Origin: Acestrorhynchus altus
Taxonomy: Eukaryota > Chordata > Actinopteri > Characiformes > Acestrorhynchidae
Assembly: GCA_034509495.1 (NCBI GenBank)
Contig: CM067522.1
Coordinates: 12,258,023-12,322,022 of the forward strand
Reading direction: 5' to 3'
DNA length: 64,000 nt
Positions within the stretch are counted from its first letter, which is position 1. The number at the start of each line of letters is the position of its first letter. The notes beneath the pieces are model-generated. The model did not search any database. It had not been told where the DNA came from and saw only the letters and a list, made by a program, of their open reading frames with translations. The translations under genes and the position numbers were made by a program. Of this stretch, positions 57,078-64,000 are shown one piece after another.

Positions 57078-60000
57078 CTACACATCAGTGCTGACGCTGT
57101 GGTGAGTCACCACCTCCCTCATAGTGACAGAGCGGATGAGGTTGAGCTGGTTGAGCTTGTTGAAGTTATGCATGTCCACAGGCACCACAGGCAGGTCTAA
57201 CTCCTGCTGCTGCAAAGTCTTGTAACTGATCCGCCCCCCACCATTCCGCAGTCCCTCCTGTGGATTCAGGTAGAACGGCAGGTAGCCGGAACAGGAGGGG
57301 CAGAATGTGTAGGAGCGGATGGGCCTGCGGGGGAGTGTGGGGCTGTAGCGATTGTAGGCAGATGGTCCATTGGGCTCATAAGGCTCAGCAGTCATAAGAA
57401 GCTGGTTCGAGGATGAGTATTCTGGAGGAGGGTGGAAGCCCAGCAGACTTGGAGGGCTTGGAGGACTCTGAGGGCTCTGGGGGCTTGGGCTGGGTTCATG
57501 TGGTGGACTTGGGGATTCGGTTTTGGTAAAGTCAGGCTCCTCATCCTCCCCCTCTGAACCGTCTCTCTTACAGCAGTAATACTGGTGAATGAGGGCAGAT
57601 TCAGAATTCCATTGAATATGTGGGTAGAAAGAAGGGGGGGAGAGGTCAGAACATTCAAACACGATGATCTACATGCAGAAAACACCATATTTAATGTAGA
57701 TCCATAGAGCAGGCCTGTATATTACTCAGTAGTTCATTACCAGGTTCAGCTCAACCTTGGTTCACTGCAGTTACACTGATATGGTGGTGGTTTGATAGTG
57801 TGTATTACGTTGGTACAAGTGGATCAGACACAGCAGTGCTGCTGGAGTTTTTAAACACCTTAGTGGACCACTGATGGAATAAGGACTAAACCAGTGCACC
57901 AGCCAGCACTGTGGTGTGGGCAGCGTCCAACACAACCTGTGCAGAAACAGATGAGCTTCTGTTTTGGATTGCACTTCTACAAGGTGGACGTACTAGATAA
58001 GAGTGGACGGTGATTGGACACAGTGTTTAAAAAGTGCTGCAGCTCTGCTGTGTCTGTTCCACACATACCAGTGCAACACACACTTACCCACCACTCAAAT
58101 TAAGGAGCCCTGACCATTGAAAAACAGGATGAGAAGAGGTCTACAAAGTAATAAGTAATTAATTCGTTTACAATTTAGTCCTTTTTAACCGAACACTTGA
58201 CTTGACAATTGTTTTAAATATTCAGGCAATTTTAAAGCTGTAGTAAAAATCTTGTATCTTCAAAAGATTTTACAGGAAAAAAAAGTCATTTAGGAATCAG
58301 TATTTAGATACTGTTTTAGTAAAATTATAGCTTGTCTTATTTGTATTATATGGTCTAAATTCAGTCTGCTTTCAAATAAATGAATAATATTCTTGGAAAT
58401 ATGCTAGGAAATAATTTAGATGAGCCCAGTGTTACTTTATCTAAGATGAGAGTGCTGTATAACAAAGAATGAGCTTCTGCATCCCTCCCCCCTCCCCACA
58501 CACACAAACACACACACACACACACACACACCTGATTCCACCATATTAGTAAGTCCTTTCAGATTGGTAGGAGGTGTGTTAAAGCAGGGTGACCTCTAAA
58601 ACGTGCAGAGCAGGGGGCAATAGGACCAGGCTTGGGAAATGCTGCTGTGTTTATCATTTAATATCATCTAGTTGTTTAAAAAAAAATTAGATAGCGCTTA
58701 ATCTTTATGAAACTGAATTTCATCTTAAAAAAAGAAATATTAAAAACTATTATGCCATAAAAGCCTTCAGATTTAAAAAGCCTTGAGCTGCTTTTAAATG
58801 AAAAACCACTTATGAGGGGCTTCTGAAAGTAGGCTGTCACACACTATCATGACCTCTCAAACACTCTACAACCCCATAGGAAGAATTAGACAAGCTTATC
58901 TCGTATCACACACTGATGATCTGCCCTGATTGATTGGCTTGATTAGTTACAGGATTGGATCACATTTGTTTTGTTTCATCTCCTCCAAAATCCAATATAG
59001 TATTCCCTGCTTTCAACCTGATACCCAATATAAAACTGTCTCAATCTCTATTCATGTAAAAATATGATTTGATTCTACACATATTGTCCATTTTATCACC
59101 TGTATTCACCATATAAGTATCATTCTCTGCTTATTTTAGCCTCCTTTCACTCTGTTTTTCAAAGACCAGACCTCACAGGACCATCACAGAGCAAGTATTA
59201 TTTGGGTGGTGGGTAATTTTTAGCATCGGAGTGACACTGACATGGTGGTGTTGTGTTAGTTAGTGACGCAGTGTTGCTGAATTTTGTAAACACCTCAGTG
59301 TGACTGCTGGTGGACAAGAAGATGACCGACACAACGTGTGCAAAAACAGATGAGCCTCTCTCTCTGACTGTACATCTATACGACAGATGAACTACATAGG
59401 AGTGGACAGAAAATGTGCACAGTGTTTTACAAACTGACCCACCATTCAAATAAAGGTGTACTGACCAGTGAAGAACAGGGTGAGTGCCAACAAAGTATAC
59501 ATAATTGGTCAATTATTATTAACCGATCATTTGACAATTACCGTATTTTCCAGACTATAAGCTGCAACGGAATATAAGCCACACCCACAAAGTTTAAAAA
59601 AAAAACCCTGGAAAATAACATATATAAGAAGAAAAAGCTGCACCTCATTATAAGCCACATGGTTTAAAGCATGGAAAAAAAGTAGCGGCTTATAGTCCGG
59701 AAAATACGGTACTTAAAATAATTTCATGTGGTCATGCAGAATTACAAATCTCATACTGATCAGAGAGGATATATTTGTCATGCAAAAGTCTTGTATCTTC
59801 AAATGATTTTACAGCAGAACTTTACAGGAAAACAATGTCAAAAGTCAACTTTGTAGAGTAGAGTATTTCTTTGTCATTGTAGAGTACTGTATTTCTATCA
59901 TGACATTTAAACACAATGTAAAGAACGTCTGTCAATTTTACATTATGTCAAAAAGTGAAAAACAGCAAAAAGATACAAGGTTTTGGTATGACATTGCGAC

Positions 60001-60152
60001 TGTATATTTCTGAATAACATCAAACGGACATCCATTCATTGTCCAATAAAAATGTTTACCTGCAGCCTACAGCAACATAGCACTGTAACGATCGTCAGTA
60101 AGATGACTGCTGCTATGATTCCACCAGTGATGACCACTGTTCCGGCTGTCAT
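57078..60152 (-). CDS. fam163b: FAM163B-like single-pass membrane protein, 2 coding exons, 198 aa
   Basis: Exon 60152-60060 (31 codons) and exon 57581-57078 (167 codons plus TAG) join in phase 0. The first exon encodes MTAGTVVITGGIIAAVILL and the rest of a single transmembrane helix ending CCCRLQ. The second opens YYCCKRDGSEGEDEEPDF, the family's juxtamembrane cysteine pair and acidic patch. It then has a proline/serine-rich stretch, a central CPSC motif and the C-terminal SVSTDV. The last four residues (STDV) fit a class I PDZ ligand, also present in mammals. At 198 residues it is longer than the roughly 166 I recall for human FAM163B, the extra being mostly the Pro/Ser-rich segment. FAM163B is mainly neuronal and its function is not established. 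FAM163A is the alternative; the position next to adamtsl2 favours B. An acceptor (gtctgcag) above 60175 suggests an upstream untranslated exon. Confidence 0.9.
57775..58150. mobile_element. Dispersed element, family C, in the fam163b intron
   Basis: Contains tggatcagacacagcagtgc and tgctggagtttttaaacacc, then the inverse-related half agtgctgcagctctgctgtg, then gaccattgaaaaacaggatg. Confidence 0.55.
58496..58531. repeat. (CA)n microsatellite in the fam163b intron
   Basis: CA repeat with one AAACA interruption. Confidence 0.9.
59105..59500. mobile_element. Dispersed element, family C, in the fam163b intron
   Basis: Contains acctcacaggaccatcacag, gtgacactgacatggtggtg and ctgaccagtgaagaacaggg. 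A second, more diverged copy in the same intron. Confidence 0.5.
59539..59711. mobile_element. 173-bp MITE with 24-bp terminal inverted repeats
   Basis: The left end taccgtattttccagact and the right end agtccggaaaatacggta are inverse complements with one mismatch in 24 bases. The interior is A-rich with tataagccacac/tataagccacat repeats. No coding capacity. It lies in the fam163b intron. Confidence 0.75.
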
Positions 60153-61073
60153 TCGAAATCCTCTCCATCAACACCCTGCAGACGTTGACAAACAGAAGAG
60201 AAGATCTGCTTTCAGAGCACATTGGTACTGTTCTATTACAACCTATTATTCCCACATCGACCAGTGAACTAACCATAAACTAGGAAAGTTGTATAAGCAG
60301 AGATCACGTGGCTGCTGCAATGCATCTGCTGTTGAGTTGGCTGTGCTGGATCTGATGAAGTCTGGTGATGCTCGCTCTGGTGTACAATAAAATATGTCTA
60401 TCCTTCAAATGACATAGACATCCAATATCCATTATGTCCTATTTGCTGAACATATTCAGGCATGTGTGGGGAAACCAGCCAAAAGCCCGTCACACTGCAC
60501 GCCTACCATGGTATAATGCAAATGATGGTGCATTAGTGGGGCCAAGTCCCAAAATATAACCTTGATGTCTTTGTGAGAATCTTAATGAGGAGACACATGA
60601 TTATACAATGGAAAGGTTCATTTTGACATATATGTTTGAGGGCCTGACTGGTGTATCTCATTAGGTTTTTCAATAAGAAATTCAAATGCAACGATGGCAG
60701 TGTTTAGATTCACCCCAGGCCAGAAAGTCATTCCCTCCCACACAATTTAGACCCTGCTATGCACGAATCCCCCACTAAGCTTTATGTAATCGAATACAAA
60801 GGTCATTAAAAGTCAACAGCAGAGAACATTGAGGAGCTCTGATATTAGTCAAGGGTTTGCTCCAAATGCATTCTGAAGTTACGTTCACACAAAACAACAC
60901 ACCAAACTTCAGCTTTGATTATGATCAGCTCATTGGAACAAACAGAAGCAGATGGCACTGGACCAACTGTTTGCCTCAATGATTTTATCTTTTGGGTGCA
61001 GACATCAGACGAAGGTCGACAGCCTGTCCGACAGAATGAGGAACACTTTGAAGAAGAATTTGCGGTGGAGTGT

Positions 61074-61110
61074 GCATGTGTGTGTGCGTGTGTGTGTGTG
61101 TGTGTGTGTG
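61074..61110. repeat. (TG)n microsatellite
   Basis: Imperfect TG/CG run of about 18 units. Confidence 0.85.
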
Positions 61111-61470
61111 CTTGCAAATGCATCCCTGTATTTGTACTTATGGGTGCCTCTGTGAGGATAATAGGATGGTTTGGCAGGGGAGTATTATGTAACCCCTCTC
61201 TGTGGGGAGACAATCTGATCTGACAAAGACATTTGGAAAAATTGAAAAACTTAAAACATTTAGTTCCATGTACACATATATTTATATAGTATGCTAGTGC
61301 TAGTGCTAATGCTAGTGTTATTCATGCATAATTTCATACAATTATTCATTATATTCATTACATGTAAAGTGACATATTTCATATTTCATTTGTACTGTTG
61401 AGCAGGATGGCATATAGCTCATGAAAATCCAGAAATCCAGAATCACATATTATTAACATATTTAAATTCA

Positions 61471-61740
61471 GCTTTGACTAAATTATAAATCAGTATAAAA
61501 TTAATACAAAATCTAGAAAATCTTGAAATATATCACTTTAAATGTATGAAATATATGACAGTGACAATTTTTGCATTCAAAACGTCACTGTAATAAATAT
61601 ATATATATATATATATANGCTTTGACTAAATTATAAATCAGTATAAAATTAATACAAAATCTAGAAAATCTTGAAATATATCACTTTAAATGTATGAAAT
61701 ATATGACAGTGACAATTTTTGCATTCAAAACATCACTGTA

Positions 61741-61765
<25 letters not shown>
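61471..61765. repeat. 147-bp direct duplication separated by a single N
   Basis: 61471-61617 and 61619 onward are nearly identical (both start gctttgactaaattataaat and run to the AT tract), differing by aacgtcac versus aacatcac. The N at 61618 marks an assembly join, so the duplication is probably two reads or haplotypes of one locus. Confidence 0.85.

Positions 61766-61819
<54 letters not shown>
61745..61819. repeat. (AT)~37 microsatellite
   Basis: Long uninterrupted AT run, continuing the shorter run seen before the N. Confidence 0.95.
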
Positions 61820-61822
<3 letters not shown>

Positions 61823-63104
61823 TCTCATTATACAGTACCCTGCCTTATAGTGCTGTGCTGTAGTGACTAATCTCTGCTTGTGTATTATCCCGAGTCTACA
61901 TGTGTACATGTGGTTATGATTAATATATCATTATTGTATTGCTCTGACTCTTTTATTCTTGTCTCTGCTGGGTCTGTTTCCCAGTTTGCAATTGTTCCCC
62001 CGGATGAGCTGTTTCTGAATGAATGCATTGTTCTCGTTCTTGATAAGCTGGAAGCTGCTTGGCTACGGTGCACTTCCATGTTAATCTAAAACTGAGGACT
62101 GATGTTTCTCATCAGTTGAGTGAGCTACTCCGCACTGTTTGGGAAAGAGAAGGCCAGGTCAACGAAATGCTTCAGAAACACAGCAAACAAATGAAACCCT
62201 TTGTTCCCATAATAATGTGAAAAAAAATAGTCAGTGAATTAATTTACTCTTAGTAAAGATTTACATCTGAATTCACTTCTCATCTATACAATTTCTATTC
62301 ATGGAGAAACTAAATATTCCACACATTTATGTAGTTTGAATAATTTACTGTTCAGAAATCACTGCACCACAGCACCTATTTGTTGTGAAATGTGAGTTAT
62401 GTTCACTGTTACATTTGTTAAAGCCTCTCTTCGGGTTTTGCTGTTTCAGTTGTGCCAGCTGTCCAATACTGGCTTTGGGTGATGTTGTTGTTGTTGTTCT
62501 TGTGCTCCTCTGAGGAGACCTTATGCCCCAGTGAACTGACCCATCCTAAATATTTATGCCTCTTCAGAGGGTCTATAAAGAACTAGCCTGTCTGGTGGGC
62601 TTGCAAGTTAGCCTTTGTTCATTTTCACTCTTTGCCTGAAATGAGCTGCTTTAAGTTCTAGAACTTTGCTTAGCTACCATAAACCAGACTGTGATTTAAA
62701 AGTAGTTTTAGTGTATACATTCTGAAATGCCTCAGGATTTTAAACATACAAACTTTTACAAAACAACAACAAAAACAATTTGTTAGACAGTAACTATCTG
62801 CCAACTTATAGCAATCTTTATGTTTAATCACTGACCTACAAACCTAAAAACGGCATTCCAAAGTAACAAAAACTAAACAAAACAACAACAAAAAACAATT
62901 AGACAAGATATACAGTGAGTGGGAAGTGAAGCTCTTGGTCTGTGTAAAGAGCTGTTGAATCAGCTGCAGGCAGTGCAGTGAGTGAGTGGAGTTCTGAGCA
63001 ACAAGCTGCCGATTAAGGAACTTTAAAATATTTTGAATGCCATGTACACCGCCCACTTTATTAAATTCTTACTTTATTTCTTTTCGGGAAGTGTTGTTTG
63101 CCTT

Positions 63105-63290
63105 CAGCTCATCCTAACCTCACTAATGCTCTTGTCATGGAATGCAATCAAATCCTCACAGCAATGCTCCAAAATCTGGTAGAAAGCCCTTTGTGGATAG
63201 ATATTCCAGCATCAACACAGTAAACTTAAAACTTTATTAAACACCTTGATTTCGGAAGCTATGAATGAACAGGTGTCCCAATGCAATGTT
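63105..63290 (+). mobile_element. Family B fragment near the right edge
   Basis: Contains cctcactaatgctcttgtca, ctcacagcaatgctccaaaa and a tip aggtgtcccaatgcaatg; the left half is missing. Confidence 0.5.
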
Positions 63291-64000
63291 TTGTATGGCA
63301 ATGTTAGTTCAGCAAAGTGACTCAGGCTGATTAGACGTTCATGGTGGGTATGGATCTGCGCGAGCTTGATAGAATTCTTATGGTTAGTTACTGGCATGCA
63401 TTCGTATATCAGTACAGTTTTAGTAAGTATATTCTGAATGCAGCTAAAGGCAGTGTAGTTCATGTGCAAGGAGTTCCTTGTGATTAAGCAGACTTGAATG
63501 TGGTCATACGGAGGTCAGGGCTTGGCTTAACAAGGGCTATTGCGGGAGAAATGAAGGAAGAGTGACTGAGCTGAGGAAATGACAACATGTGGACACAATG
63601 TTCAAAGACTTTGGGCAGTGGATGTATGTGTGCAGGGATAGGTCAAGAAAAGGGATGAACAGTGTAACAGAGGTAAAAGGAACGTTACTTTGCTCAAACC
63701 AATTATGTACAAAAAGACTGAAATACAGAAAAGATGAATAATAAGACAGGGTACGCTGTCCAAAAGTATGCAAACACCTGACACCACATACACACACCTA
63801 ATGACTTATTACTCAACACACTCCACCCCCACATAGCCCCAAACTTCTGGGAATGCACTGATGTGGATGAGTAGGCCTGCCGGACAATCACAATCGAATT
63901 CATCCCAGTTCGTGTAAAATGACTTTCCTGTTTAATACAAAGTTGGAAGAAAAAGCATGTAAAGTATATGTGTCTGTTGAAGCCGTCATATTCCTTTCAC

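Larger units (their letters stand above)
60176..64000. other. Right-edge region upstream of fam163b
   Basis: No coding exon recognised. It should include the fam163b promoter and untranslated exon. It also has a TG tract (61074-61110), an apparent false duplication around an N (61471-61765), a long AT tract, and a family B fragment. DBH would be expected next by comparison with human but is not in the window. Confidence 0.5.

Noticed and set aside
57582..57662. Extension of the fam163b second exon upstream to an ATG
   Set aside because: A clear acceptor (cattcaccag) precedes YYCCKRD, and the conserved transmembrane exon joins here in phase. The extra residues are intronic.
60845..61223. Open frames of 102-122 codons around the TG tract
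   Set aside because: They depend on the microsatellite (Cys-Val or His-Thr runs) and show no family resemblance.

Overview
This window is vertebrate nuclear DNA, most likely from a teleost fish. The genes are multi-exon with GT-AG introns. The intergenic DNA is AT-rich and full of short inverted-repeat transposon relics, tRNA-derived SINEs, LINE and Tc1/mariner fragments and long CA/TG/AT microsatellites. The myomaker protein has the 220-residue length I recall for fish. The species is not resolved; an otophysan fish (characin or catfish type) is only a guess from the style of the repeats. A single N marks an assembly join near the right end.

Five protein-coding genes were rebuilt exon by exon with consistent reading phase. 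From left to right: (1) a GLUT8-type hexose transporter (slc2a8) on the minus strand, 10 coding exons, 500 residues; (2) ttc16, a TPR-repeat protein, on the plus strand, 13 coding exons, 638 residues, head-to-head with slc2a8 across about 600 bp of GC-rich shared promoter; (3) mymk (myomaker, the myoblast fusion factor) on the minus strand, 5 exons, 220 residues; (4) adamtsl2, a secreted matrix glycoprotein with seven thrombospondin repeats, on the plus strand, 18 coding exons, 952 residues; (5) fam163b, a small single-pass membrane protein, on the minus strand, 2 coding exons, 198 residues. Near the left edge, one exon with a signal peptide on the minus strand looks like the first coding exon of a lipocalin that continues beyond the window.

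mymk-adamtsl2-fam163b follows the order known from human 9q34.2. slc2a8 and ttc16 both lie near human 9q33-q34.11. The fish window therefore joins two neighbourhoods that are separated in human. The genes share no pathway: they cover intracellular sugar transport, a probable cilium or sperm TPR protein, muscle cell fusion, TGF-beta/fibrillin matrix biology and a neuronal membrane protein.

The remainder is repeats. At least six dispersed families recur: a ~335 bp hAT-like MITE with a perfect 8-bp target duplication in one copy, a very abundant inverted-repeat family (B), a second abundant family (C), tRNA-derived SINEs, a short family with a CCCTGGTCCTGGAG terminus (F), and arrays rich in the palindrome TTCTATATAGAA. 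No operon, CRISPR or prokaryotic-type system is present, and I found no convincing undescribed gene system. The points most worth checking are the slc2a8/ttc16 shared promoter, a 60-bp TG tract just upstream of a ttc16 splice acceptor, the mymk E-box cluster, and the nested transposon insertions.
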